Positions 53,725 through 61,839 of a stretch of DNA of 64,000 bases are shown here, piece after piece (positions within the stretch are counted from its first letter, which is position 1; every line of letters starts with the position of its first letter). The stretch covers positions 3,580,545-3,644,544 of the forward strand of contig NZ_CP026692.1 in assembly GCF_002949795.1 (NCBI RefSeq). Reading direction: 5' to 3'. Made by a program: the position numbers and the translations under genes. The notes beneath the pieces are model-generated. The model searched no databases. It had not been told where the DNA came from and saw only the letters and a program-made list of their open reading frames with translations. The DNA is from Nostoc sp. 'Lobaria pulmonaria (5183) cyanobiont'. GTDB taxonomy: Bacteria; Cyanobacteriota; Cyanobacteriia; Cyanobacteriales; Nostocaceae.

Positions 53725-54453
53725 TTAATGTCTCTTACCTGCTCCCAGATATAGCTCACCCACTTTCGGGTCATTCAACAATTCTTCACCAGGGCCGGAT
53801 ATCGCATCACGTCCCGATTCTAATACATATCCACGATTAGCCATCTCTAAAGCTTTACGAGCATTTTGTTCTACTAATACGATCGCAGTACCTGCCTGAT
53901 TAATTTGTTTAATCTGCTCGAACACTTGTGTCACCAAAATCGGCGACAAAGCAGCAGATGGCTCATCTAAAATCAGCAAACCAGGTTCCAACATCAAAGC
54001 TTTGCCCATCGCTAGCATCTGGCGTTCTCCTCCAGAGAGAGTACCAGCACGTTGACGACGGCGATCGCTTAATCTAGGAAACATAATAAATATTTTATCT
54101 TTAATTGGTTTCAAAGGAACGTTAAGCACAAAAGCACCCATCTCCAAATTCTCTTCAACACTCAGAGAAGGGAAAACATTGGCGATTTGCGGTACGTAGC
54201 ACATTCCTCGTTGGACAATTTGATTGGACTTTAGCCCCACGATATTTTCACCTTTGAAGGTAATTGTGCCTGTGTGGGGGAGCAAAAGCCCAAAAATTGC
54301 TTTTGCCAAAGTAGATTTACCCGCACCGTTGGGGCCAATCACTGTCACCAATTCCCCTGGTGCAACCTGAAAATTTACACCTTGCAGGATATCTACATCT
54401 TTGATATATCCAGCGTGGACATTTTGAACTTCTAATAAATAATCATTTGTCAT
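53725..54453 (-). CDS. ABC transporter ATPase, LivF-type (branched-chain amino acid)
   Basis: A 242-aa ATPase: Walker A GPNGAGKST (about 39-47), signature LSGGERQMLA (about 139-148), Walker B LLILDEPSAALSP (about 158-170), and the switch His replaced in the usual way by VLVEQNARKAL. It is closest in pattern to LivF/NatE, which with LivG energises uptake of neutral amino acids. No permease, LivG or binding protein gene is adjacent, so its partners are elsewhere; this separation is common in cyanobacteria. It precedes the small ferredoxin gene only by strand order. Confidence 0.94.
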   Translation of the reverse strand: MTNDYLLEVQNVHAGYIKDVDILQGVNFQVAPGELVTVIGPNGAGKSTLAKAIFGLLLPHTGTITFKGENIVGLKSNQIVQRGMCYVPQIANVFPSLSVEENLEMGAFVLNVPLKPIKDKIFIMFPRLSDRRRQRAGTLSGGERQMLAMGKALMLEPGLLILDEPSAALSPILVTQVFEQIKQINQAGTAIVLVEQNARKALEMANRGYVLESGRDAISGPGEELLNDPKVGELYLGAGKRH

Positions 54454-54454
54454 T

Positions 54455-54530
54455 GGTTATTTGTCATTGGTCATTGGTCAACAGTCAAGTCAAGCATAAC
54501 TATTAACTATTGACTGTTGACTATGAACTA
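54455..54530. repeat. Heptamer repeats (TCATTGG and AACTATT types)
   Basis: GTCATTGGTCATTGGTCA, then TAACTATTAACTATTGACTG. It fills the gap between the ferredoxin and LivF-type genes. Confidence 0.8.
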
Positions 54531-54755
54531 TTATGGGGTTTTTTGCAACTCCGGTCGTTCTTCTGGAAGAATCGCCCCTTCTACTGGGCAAACTTGGAGA
54601 CAGATGCCACAGTCGATGCAAGTGGCAAAGTCAATCCAGTACCAATCAGTTCCCTTGGCATTTTTGCCTGGGCCATCATGAATACAAGCTACTGGACAGG
54701 CATCTACGCAGTCAGCGACGCCTTCACAAACTTCTGTAACAATTGTATGCGGCAT
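54531..54755 (-). CDS. 4Fe-4S ferredoxin (7Fe or 8Fe bacterial type)
   Basis: A 74-aa protein. Cys46, Cys49, Cys52 and Cys56 form a classic CxxCxxCxxxCP set. The first set (Cys10, Cys16, Cys20, Cys24) is spaced differently, so it may hold a 3Fe or 4Fe cluster. The HDGPGKNAKGTDWYWID insertion matches a ferredoxin group widespread in cyanobacteria, FdxA-like. It probably donates electrons to a cytosolic reductase. A ribosome site GAGGG precedes the start. Confidence 0.93.
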   Translation of the reverse strand: MPHTIVTEVCEGVADCVDACPVACIHDGPGKNAKGTDWYWIDFATCIDCGICLQVCPVEGAILPEERPELQKTP

Positions 54756-54883
54756 GTTCTCGATTCCCTCTCTTGTGTATCGGCTGTTTCTAGCCTAGCA
54801 GGGGAGTGGGGACTGGGGATTGGAGATACTGGTGTCAAGGTGAGTCTGCATAAGACTGCAATTTTTATTCATTACTAGTAGTC

Positions 54884-54913
54884 TGTCAATAAATAATTGA
54901 GGGATAAAGACGC
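54884..54913. repeat. Element end (TAGTCTGTCAA type)
   Basis: TAGTCTGTCAATAAATAATT is close to TAGTCTGTCAAGTTTAAATT at 59223. It directly borders the truncated sigma factor gene, so an element may have removed its start. Confidence 0.4.
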
Positions 54914-54919
54914 TTCAAT

Positions 54920-55385
54920 TTGATTCGTGCATCTGCGGTAGTATAATGTCAGGCGTTTTGCCCATACCTTGTGTGCCACGCCAGAATATGCAGAAGACGC
55001 GCTCCAAGAAACGTTGTGGATTATGTCGCGCAAGATTGGTTCCTTACGAGTAGCTAGTGCCTTTATTTCGTGGCTATTTATGATCGTCAAGCACGAGTGC
55101 TATCGCTTACTCAGAATTAGGCAGAAAGAATTGCCACTTGATACTGTCCCAGAACCACCAGACGAACGTGAACAAAGTAGGGATCGAGTGCATATCGCAC
55201 AGGACATTTCGATCGCTATTAAAAACTTACCCCTTATCTACCGAGAAGTGATTGTCATGCGCGATCTAGAAGAAATGACAACGGCAGAGGTAGCCACAAC
55301 TTTGGGTATTACTGTGGAAGCAGTTAAGAGTCGCCTCCACAGAGCAAGAAATATCTTGAAAACAACGCTAAACTCACCAGAATAA
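54920..55385 (+). pseudogene. ECF sigma factor, 5'-truncated and frameshifted
   Basis: From 54942 the frame reads YNVRRFAHTLCATPEYAEDA and then LQETLWIMSRKIGSLR (sigma region 2), and later AQDISIAIKNLPLIYREVIV and EMTTAEVATTLGITVEAVKS (region 4 with helix-turn-helix). A stop at 54939-54941 precedes it. In the next frame 54920-54940 reads LIRASAV, which is the expected continuation upstream, so one base was gained or lost. No proper start codon remains; a TTG at 54969 could still start a 138-aa protein lacking part of region 2. Probably a pseudogene. Confidence 0.65.
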
Positions 55386-55741
55386 GCAGGCATCTGCTTT
55401 CAAGACTTCTTCTGTCAAGATAGAGGCATTTTCATTCCAACGATCGCATTTTACTTTGAGCATCCCTGTTTCATTCTCTACACCCACTTATTCACGGTCA
55501 ACGGATGCTATTAGCGAAATATTTCTTAACATTGCCAAACCCTACAAATGCTAAAGCGAGCAGATGTTTAGATTTTAATACAATCCAATCAAATGGATTT
55601 ACCATATTTAAACCTCTATTGAACGTTTGTTACAGGAATTATTTTTAATGATTTGAAATTAGGTAAAGCTAGTATTATCGCTACTCACTATCTTTTATGG
55701 CAGCTAATATCTAACTAAAATACTAGTCATAGTTTTGAAAC
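55386..55741. other. Spacer without recognised features
   Basis: About 355 bp, A/T-rich. No coding frame of note or strong hairpin seen. Confidence 0.4.
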
Positions 55742-56140
55742 TCACACTGGCAATAATGAAACGTGCGCTGAAACCACCTTCCATCCTTCGGTAAACTTGT
55801 ACCAAGTCTGGCTTTGTCGCCCGAAACGCTCTAGACCATTGATGATTCGGCGAAATTCTAAAGTTACTGTTGCTGCATCTTTCCCAAAGGTTACAACCTT
55901 GAGATTCAAGATTTCTCGCTCTATTTTTGGGCTTGGTCGATTCTGGCGAAAGTTACGAATTTCATCACCGCCATAGAGGTTTTCTGTGATGCCGAACCGC
56001 ACTACTTCGGGCGCATCCCAAAACAAGCTGTCCATCACTTCTAAATTGTTATTACAAAGAGCTTCTTCATACTTGAGGTACAAATCAGTTACTTCAGCGA
56101 CAATAGTAGGGTCATTTATAGTAGTCATTGTTTTTACCAA
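55742..56140 (-). CDS. HpxZ/AtzH-like SnoaL-fold protein
   Basis: A 132-aa protein (or 128 aa from the second ATG, MTTINDPTIVAEVTDLYLKY). The NTF2/SnoaL cone fold is suggested by YEEALCNNNLEVMDSLFWDA, VRFGITENLYGGDEIRNFR and WYKFTEGWKVVSAHVSLLP. It matches the DUF3225 group that includes the oxalurate-catabolism protein HpxZ and the AtzH amidase subunit. These work with amidases, but no amidase gene is near. It is the last gene of a minus-strand catabolic-looking run. Confidence 0.88.
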   Translation of the reverse strand: MVKTMTTINDPTIVAEVTDLYLKYEEALCNNNLEVMDSLFWDAPEVVRFGITENLYGGDEIRNFRQNRPSPKIEREILNLKVVTFGKDAATVTLEFRRIINGLERFGRQSQTWYKFTEGWKVVSAHVSLLPV

Positions 56141-56196
56141 TTTTTGGTGTTATGGCTGATTATGCACTCTTTCAAATAGCCAGAGCTATTTTTCTT

Positions 56197-56985
56197 TTAA
56201 GCTCCTTCAGTACGTAGATTCAGACGAACCAGATCGCGGAAGGTGGAGATTTGTTGCATAAAGAAAATTGAGCCTGCAATACAAATACTTGCACCAAGGA
56301 TGACAGTATTGCTACTACCAATTTTGCTTGCTAGTGCGCCAGCTATTAAGTTACCTATAGGTACTGCGCCTGTAGATGCCATAACATAAAGACCTGTAAT
56401 TTGTCCGCGATTTTCATCACTCACCAACAACTGAAGCAAAGTGCGTCCGGCAATTATCTGCAAAATAAAGCCGAAACCAGCTGTAAATAATGAGAGCAGT
56501 GAAAGCCAGAATACACGAGATAGGGCAAAAATAATCAAGCTTACTCCCATAAAACATATACCCAATGCTAGAACTTTACCCGATTCCAGTACATTGCTGT
56601 GCTTAGTTAAATAGATACCACCTGCTAAGGTTCCCAAACTGGAAGCTGTCATCAAGAAGCCGAAGGTGTTAGGGCCACCCTGCAAAATCTCTTTGGCAAA
56701 AATCGGTCCCAAGGCTAAGTAAAATCCCCACACACAGCAGACTAAAGCCGAACCAATCAAGACTGAGCGAATTGGCAAAAACCCAAAGGCATATTTAAAA
56801 CTAGTTTTTAATTCTTCTAAAGGTTTGCGTGTGGAAATGATGGCTTTTCTAGATGTCAGCCGTATTGCTAGGAGGGCAATAATTACAGCGATGTAACTGA
56901 TGCTATCAATCAGGAAACATAGCCCCGATCCCAGCACCACAATCAACAAACCTGCGTGGTTTGTAACCGAGTTCAGAGACCGCAT
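56197..56985 (-). pseudogene. MFS exporter, N-terminal part missing
   Basis: An open frame of 262 codons with about seven membrane spans, corresponding to the C-terminal two thirds of an MFS_3/EntS-like exporter (LIDSISYIAVIIALLAIRLT; later ENRGQITGLYVMASTGAVP). A full-length protein would have about 400 aa and 12 spans. The ATG at 56985 belongs to the other side of a junction: the first 10 residues are an out-of-frame reading of a HAD phosphatase fragment. So the gene has lost its 5' third by recombination. Confidence 0.75.
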
Positions 56986-57064
56986 ACTGAATACAACTAG
57001 TAATGCCAGGTTTAGGATCTGTCAAAGTCCCGTCAAGATCAAAAAGGATAGCAGAGAAAGGCAT
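56957..57064 (-). pseudogene. N-terminal fragment of a HAD phosphatase
   Basis: From an ATG at 57064 the minus strand reads MPFSAILFDLDGTLTDPKPG and then ITSCIQYAVSELGYKP. The DxDGT motif (DLDGT) and the following sequence are the start of a phosphoglycolate phosphatase-like HAD hydrolase. After about 36 residues the similarity ends and a MFS exporter sequence begins in another frame. It lies 15 bp beyond the end of the EamA gene. Confidence 0.75.
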
Positions 57065-57079
57065 ATCTTAATTCCCAAT

Positions 57080-58093
57080 TTAACCCCTAAGTTTGAGCGA
57101 TTTAATAAAGCCTTCTGCACTAAGTAAGGCGATGCCCAATGTGACAACACCAATCCCCACACTTTGAATCACGTTTAAAGTTTCGCTAATGGTTATCCAT
57201 GCAACTAGCGCCGTCAATGCTGGACTGCTAGAGCCGATTATGGAAGCGGTAGAAGCGCCAACCATCCGAATCCCCACATTGTTTAGAGTGTGTCCGAGAA
57301 AGCTGACAAGACCGGAAAATATGCTACCAATCCATAGGGGTGTCCAATCAAGTTGGGCGTTATTAGCTGGCCAGAACAGTAAGCTAACACCAGAAAGCAA
57401 TAGAGTGGAGGCAAAACTGATCCAGGTAAAGGGAATTGGATGGAATTTTTCTAAACATTTTTGAGCAATGATGCAATAAAAGGCATAAACAATTCCAGCG
57501 CCAAAACTAGCGAAAATGCCGATCGCAATGGTATGACTGGTGTAGGTGGCAGAAGATTGAGGAATGGTGAGAGCGCTTCCCACCAGAATAATAGCCATTA
57601 CCAGCCAACGGAACAATGTGGGGCGATCGCCAAAAAACCTCCAAGACAACAGCGCTGTAAATACGGGGTAGGTGAAGAAAAGGGTCAAAGCAATGCCTGT
57701 GGGAATCAAGCCAATAGCAATGTAGAGTGAGGCAATATACACAAACATCAGCACCCCACAGCCAAGAGCTTGAATCAGAACATCCCTGCGATCGCGGGTA
57801 AACAAGTCTTGAAATTCTTTAAGAGCAGATGGATATAGCTTGAATGATAGAGATGCCATGAGTGGAACTACCAGCAGCATTCGCATGAACATCAGCAAGA
57901 ATGAATTTTGCAAATCCGGTTTAACGTATCCACCGAGTAAAAATAAACCTAGTACGAGATGTTCTGAAAACAAAACTCGGACAGTAACGTTGTGAAACGT
58001 CAAAACAAAGGAGGATAGTAGAACCGTTAGGATGCCCAACACGATAAAAAGTTTCCTTAGAGACGACCTGATTGTATTGTTAAAACCTAACAA
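57080..58093 (-). CDS. EamA-family drug/metabolite transporter
   Basis: A 337-aa membrane protein with ten predicted spans and two EamA repeats (about 30-170 and 185-325). Typical stretches are LTLFFTYPVFTALLSWRFFG in the first repeat and VGASTASIIGSSSPALTALV in the second. EamA transporters move small metabolites or drugs; the substrate is not predictable. It has a normal length with no damage seen, in contrast to the fragments on both sides. Confidence 0.92.
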   Translation of the reverse strand: MLGFNNTIRSSLRKLFIVLGILTVLLSSFVLTFHNVTVRVLFSEHLVLGLFLLGGYVKPDLQNSFLLMFMRMLLVVPLMASLSFKLYPSALKEFQDLFTRDRRDVLIQALGCGVLMFVYIASLYIAIGLIPTGIALTLFFTYPVFTALLSWRFFGDRPTLFRWLVMAIILVGSALTIPQSSATYTSHTIAIGIFASFGAGIVYAFYCIIAQKCLEKFHPIPFTWISFASTLLLSGVSLLFWPANNAQLDWTPLWIGSIFSGLVSFLGHTLNNVGIRMVGASTASIIGSSSPALTALVAWITISETLNVIQSVGIGVVTLGIALLSAEGFIKSLKLRG

Positions 58094-58158
58094 ACCAGAT
58101 GAAGTTTGAGGAAATCAAAGCCGTCGCTTTAAAAACACTGCCTGTTGTTCAATCAAAA

Positions 58159-58452
58159 CTATGCCAAGGAACCGACGCCCACAAGTTCAGGAGCAATTTT
58201 TGTGGTGAACTGGTTCACCGGACGGGGTAAACCAAGATTCTCGCGCAGGGTTCGACCTTCATACTCAGTACGAAATATTCCTCGACGTTGCAGTTCGGGA
58301 ATTACCAAGTCCACGAATTCATCTAAACCCCCAGGTAGCCAGGGTGGCATAATGTTAAATCCATCAGCCCCACCATTAACAAACCAATCTTCTAACTGAT
58401 CGGCAATATGTTCTGGTGTTCCGAGAATCGTTCGATGTCCCCGCGTACTTAT
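58159..58452 (-). pseudogene. C-terminal fragment of an LLM-class flavin monooxygenase
   Basis: The open frame reads [20 protein letters not shown], then [20 protein letters not shown] and ends [20 protein letters not shown]. These are the C-terminal 100 residues of NtaA/SnaA/DszA-type monooxygenases, which normally have about 440 aa. Everything upstream is absent, including the flavin site. An internal ATG at 58350 would give a 63-aa product of no likely function. Such enzymes often work with TauD-type genes on organosulfur compounds, and a TauD-type gene is close by. Confidence 0.75.
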
Positions 58453-58494
58453 GCTTTTTTCGTTCTCCTGTTTGCAACAACAAAATGTTAGTTA

Positions 58495-59109
58495 TTAGGA
58501 CTCTGGTCTTGTTGCTTGGATGGAGGGTAGTTTAGAGAATTCATCGTACCAATTAGCAAGTTTTGAATATTTTTGCCGCCATTGGAGATTGGGAAGACGG
58601 ATCTCTAGTCCCAGTGCAGAGGCGAGGGTTATATGATCAAGTTTTGGAGTTTGGTCGAGTTTATCTGATATCTTCTCGAAATAGTCCAAAATTCTCAACG
58701 CCCGCTCACGCTCAAACTCGATCGCCCCAGGAGACTGCTCACTGTGGGGACGCCTTAACTCCCGCACCCAGACAGCAATACCATCTATGAACCCACTAGT
58801 CATACCTTCGAGTTGCTGTAAAAAGCCATTAGAATTGTCAGCAACTAGTTTAATTTCAGGATTTAAGTGATTCAGATAAGCGCATATTATACGTGTTTCA
58901 CTCAAGATAAATCCGTCGTCAGTCGCTAGAGTTGGTACTTTACCTGTAGGGTTGTAATTCAATAGGTCGCTGTTTGGATCTCGTGCAATAACTTTTTGCG
59001 TTTCGATGCGATGTCTACGACGGGCTACGCCTACGCACAGATTCAGTTCTAGTCTTGCTACCCGTGCAATGCGTGCATAGGGAGAGTTAGGTGTATAAAA
59101 GAGTTTCAT
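58495..59109 (-). CDS. Glutathione S-transferase with in-frame repeat insertion
   Basis: A 204-aa protein with an N-terminal thioredoxin-like domain (MKLFYTPNSPYARIARVARL; PTGKVPTL with cis-Pro; SETRIICAYL) and a helical C-terminal domain. Between ELNL and ETQKVI (residues 25-35) there are 11 extra residues, CVGVARRRHRI, encoded by a dispersed repeat that also occurs at 22109. The insertion lies after the first helix, near the active site region, so activity may be altered. Without it the protein would have the usual length. It is part of the minus-strand metabolic run. Confidence 0.85.
   Translation of the reverse strand: MKLFYTPNSPYARIARVARLELNLCVGVARRRHRIETQKVIARDPNSDLLNYNPTGKVPTLATDDGFILSETRIICAYLNHLNPEIKLVADNSNGFLQQLEGMTSGFIDGIAVWVRELRRPHSEQSPGAIEFERERALRILDYFEKISDKLDQTPKLDHITLASALGLEIRLPNLQWRQKYSKLANWYDEFSKLPSIQATRPES
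59008..59038. repeat. Dispersed repeat inside the GST gene
   Basis: GCGATGTCTACGACGGGCTA followed by CGCCTACGCAC. The matching copy at 22109-22140 differs in a few bases (GATGTTTACGACGGGCTACA). Confidence 0.8.
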
Positions 59110-59222
59110 AAAAAAGTGCGATCGTCATTAGATATTAAGTTCAAACGTCAATCGTTTTAACATTTGAAAAAATCTGGTTAAAAAATTAGGAAATGTCTGA
59201 AAGATATTTCAGTGGTATCTAC

Positions 59223-59393
59223 TAGTCTGTCAAGTTTAAATTGATGGATAAGCAAGTTCGTAGTGAGTTAGCGCGGTCTTGGGGGTTTCCCCCATGAGCG
59301 ACTAACTTTCCCGTTGGGTAAGGAATTTAGTTCTTATTTTCTAACCACTAAACTGCTTACTACAAACCCTCAAAACTAGCTTGACAAATTGCT
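59223..59393. repeat. Possible MITE-like element
   Basis: The left end TAGTCTGTCAAGTTTAAATT recurs at 54884. CTTGACA near 59382 could be the inverted right end. The inside has a GGGGGTTTCCCCC hairpin. Ends are weakly defined. Confidence 0.3.
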
Positions 59394-59452
59394 ATTTTGA
59401 GTCTATATCCAAACTCAGTGGAAGGTTAAGCCAGCAAAGGGGAGTGGAGTTC

Positions 59453-59632
59453 AAAGACTCATCTGCGAGTATCAAAGACTCGTTGGCGAGTATCAAAGAC
59501 TCATCCGCGAGTATCAAAGACTCATCCGCGAGTATTAAAGACTCGTCGGCGAGTATCAAAGACTCGTCGGCGAGTATCAAAGACTCATCCGCGAGTATCA
59601 AAGACTCATTCACGAGTATCAAAGACTCATCC
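59453..59632. repeat. 21-bp minisatellite, 8.5 copies
   Basis: Unit AAAGACTCATCCGCGAGTAT plus C, with variants ATCTGC, GTTGGC, GTCGGC and ATTCAC in the centre. Each unit is itself an imperfect palindrome (GACTC ... GAGT). As 21 is a multiple of three, it makes open frames on both strands (KDSSASI and ESLILAD), which look like artefacts. It starts 22 bp beyond the stop of the TauD gene. Confidence 0.92.
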
Positions 59633-59653
59633 CCTACTCCCAATGCCCAACTA

Positions 59654-60568
59654 TTATGCAGTTACCGCCTCACGTCGATTGTACTCAGAAGCATCTCCTT
59701 TAATCGCCTCACTTTGTTTACCATCGATGCCAACTGGGAGATCGCCGACAATTGTCACGCGTTGAACGTGGCGGGGCTGGTCGCCGTAATCTGCGATCGC
59801 ATAATGTTGAGTAGCCCGGTTATCCCAAAAGGCTACGTCACCAACTTGCCAACGCCACCGGACTGTGTTCTCAGGACGTGTGATATATGCTTGCAACAGT
59901 CGCAGAATGTCATCTGATTCAGTTGTTGATAAGCCACGGAACTGGCGCACAAATCCGCCGATGAATAGCCCACGCTCCCCAGATTCGGGATGAACGCGTA
60001 CAACTGGGTGCAGAGTCTCGTATACAGTCGAGGTGAAGACAGCCCGGTAAGCTTTGGCATCTTCAGATAGGTCAAATGCAGTAGCATAGTCGTATTTGTT
60101 GCTATGTACTGCCCAAAGTTGGTCGGCAAGATTACGCAGATGGATAGATAAATCTTGGTACGCGGTCACGGAGTTTGCCCAGATTGTATCGCCACCAGTT
60201 GGCGGAATGTCAAGCGCTCGTAAGATAGAGCCGAGAGGAGGACGGTCTACAAATGTTACATCAGTATGCCAGCTATTGGCGCGGGAAGTGGTACGCCCAT
60301 AATTCAGGTCTAAGACTTCTGGATTTTCTGGAAGCGATGGTACGGTGGGGTGGGCTGTAGTGAGTTCACCGAAGCGACGAGCGAAGGCGACTTGTCCATC
60401 AGCATCGAGTTGTTGCTGATCACGGAAAAAGATCACTTTGTATTTGACTAGAGTCTTGCGAATATCGCTGATGATGTCATCACTGAGTTTAGAACTCAGA
60501 TTAACACCAATAATTTCAGCACCGATACGTCCTGCAACTGGTTTGATATCAAAGTATTGAGAACCCAT
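59654..60568 (-). CDS. TauD/TfdA-family 2-oxoglutarate dioxygenase
   Basis: A 304-aa Fe(II)/2-oxoglutarate enzyme. The metal triad is visible as His-x-Asp in NSWHTDVTF (about 103-111) and the distal His in RATQHYAIADY; the 2-oxoglutarate Arg is in RHVQRVTI. Members such as TauD oxidise taurine to release sulfite; others act on alkyl sulfates or 2,4-D. Residues do not tell which. The LLM monooxygenase fragment close by supports an organosulfur theme. The gene is intact and has a hairpin upstream. Confidence 0.94.
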   Translation of the reverse strand: MGSQYFDIKPVAGRIGAEIIGVNLSSKLSDDIISDIRKTLVKYKVIFFRDQQQLDADGQVAFARRFGELTTAHPTVPSLPENPEVLDLNYGRTTSRANSWHTDVTFVDRPPLGSILRALDIPPTGGDTIWANSVTAYQDLSIHLRNLADQLWAVHSNKYDYATAFDLSEDAKAYRAVFTSTVYETLHPVVRVHPESGERGLFIGGFVRQFRGLSTTESDDILRLLQAYITRPENTVRWRWQVGDVAFWDNRATQHYAIADYGDQPRHVQRVTIVGDLPVGIDGKQSEAIKGDASEYNRREAVTA

Positions 60569-60602
60569 GTTTTTATCTCCAAGAAGTTTATGTTTTTACA
60601 AG

Positions 60603-60632
60603 AGTAGAGACGCGATTCATCACGTCTCTACT
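60603..60632. terminator. Hairpin between SDR and TauD genes
   Basis: AGTAGAGACG / CGTCTCTACT with a ten-base loop, directly at the end of the SDR gene. It is a relative of the dispersed hairpin at 17387, so it may be a repeat used as terminator. Confidence 0.55.
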
Positions 60633-60633
60633 T

Positions 60634-61452
60634 TTAAACACCAGGGGTAGATCCGCCATCAACGATAATCTCTGTTCCTGTAATCGATGCAGCAAGATCA
60701 GACACCAAAAATAGCGCCAGCGCGGCAATTTCTTCTGGCTGGGCGATTCTTTTTAAAGGAATACTTTGGATATTTTGTGCCTTCACTTGCTCAACGGTGA
60801 TGCCTTGCGCTTGGGCATTTTGCCGAGCTAAAGTCTCGGCACGCTCAGTAGCTGTAGCACCAGGGGAGATAGCGTTAATGCGAATTTTGTACTCGGCTAG
60901 CTCTTTAGAAATGCCCTTTGTGAAGTTCAGTAAAGCAGCATTGCTTGTACCACCAGCTAGGAAGTTCGGACGAGGTGTCCGTCCTGCACCACCGACTATA
61001 TTGACAATCCGCCCATCACCGCGACTTTTTTGATGGGGAACGACGGCTCTAACTAAGCGGATATAGCCCAATAATTTTAAGTTCCAAGCATCCAAAAATA
61101 AATCATCAGTGGATTCTAGGAAAGACCCAGCACGGGCTGATCCGGCATTGTTAATCAAAATATCAATCTGATTAAACTGGGCCAATGTTGTGGAGACAAC
61201 TTTCTCAACATCCTCTGCTTTCGTTAAATCAGCGCTGATGGCAATAACTTTAGCGCCAGGAGTTGGTAAAGACTGGATGGCAGCTACTGCATTTTCTAGT
61301 CTTTCTTGATTGCGGGCTGCGTAGCTTGCCGCCGTAGGCATCGCTACATTCACACCCTCACTATAGAGTGCTTTGGCAGTAGCTAATCCAATTCCCGCAC
61401 TTCCTCCTGTAACGATCGCTGTTTTACCTGATAGTTTTAGTTCTAAACTCAT
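60634..61452 (-). CDS. Short-chain dehydrogenase/reductase with atypical active site
   Basis: A 272-aa protein from the ATG at 61452, which has GAGGG upstream. The Rossmann glycine motif TGGSAGIGLATA and NNAGSA are intact. At the catalytic position the usual Tyr-x3-Lys is not seen: the sequence there is FLAGGTSNAALLNFTKG, with Gly and Asn where Tyr and Lys would stand. So it may bind NAD(P) without the classical chemistry, or use another residue. The C-terminus ITGTEIIVDGGSTPGV is typical. It is in a run with the pyrophosphatase-like and MDR genes (24 and 15 bp gaps), so probably one operon. Confidence 0.9.
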   Translation of the reverse strand: MSLELKLSGKTAIVTGGSAGIGLATAKALYSEGVNVAMPTAASYAARNQERLENAVAAIQSLPTPGAKVIAISADLTKAEDVEKVVSTTLAQFNQIDILINNAGSARAGSFLESTDDLFLDAWNLKLLGYIRLVRAVVPHQKSRGDGRIVNIVGGAGRTPRPNFLAGGTSNAALLNFTKGISKELAEYKIRINAISPGATATERAETLARQNAQAQGITVEQVKAQNIQSIPLKRIAQPEEIAALALFLVSDLAASITGTEIIVDGGSTPGV

Positions 61453-61476
61453 ACAAACTACCCTCAAAAATGTAAT

Positions 61477-61824
61477 TTACTTGCGAACCAATAATATTGC
61501 TGATTCAGAGCCTGTATTGTGGATATCCAAGATGGCTTGATTTTCCCCAGAGGTGCAGCCCAGAAGTATTTTGATTTCTGTATCCCGTTTTTCCAAGTCA
61601 ACACTACAAATGACGGCGGTGACTTTTTTGCTAGACAAACTACCTATCCAGACATTAATATCGGCTCCATCTCCAGAGCGAGTATTTTCCAAGTATCCAT
61701 AGTCCAATGGATAAACAAAGGATGGATAACGTGGATGTGATGTCCCTTTTGGGCGATCTATCTTGAGATTACTAATGGCTACAAGCTGATCTAGTTTGAA
61801 CCAGAAGTCAGTACTATCCCTCAT
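61477..61824 (-). CDS. Inorganic pyrophosphatase-like protein, short
   Basis: A 115-aa protein with part of the class I pyrophosphatase pattern: IDRPKGTSHPRYPSFVYPLD, YGYLENTRSGDGADINVWIG. The usual DGDPLDV metal site is changed to DGADINV, and the protein is shorter than the family norm of about 170 aa. So true pyrophosphatase activity is doubtful. It lies between the MDR and SDR genes with tiny gaps, suggesting a function tied to theirs. Confidence 0.82.
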   Translation of the reverse strand: MRDSTDFWFKLDQLVAISNLKIDRPKGTSHPRYPSFVYPLDYGYLENTRSGDGADINVWIGSLSSKKVTAVICSVDLEKRDTEIKILLGCTSGENQAILDIHNTGSESAILLVRK

Positions 61825-61839
61825 ACCATCTGCTATTGC

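Noticed and set aside
59381..59917. 178-codon frame across the 21-bp repeats with KDSSASI units
   Set aside because: It is open only because the repeat is 21 bp; the rest runs antisense through the TauD gene. The opposite frame (ESLILAD) is equally open.
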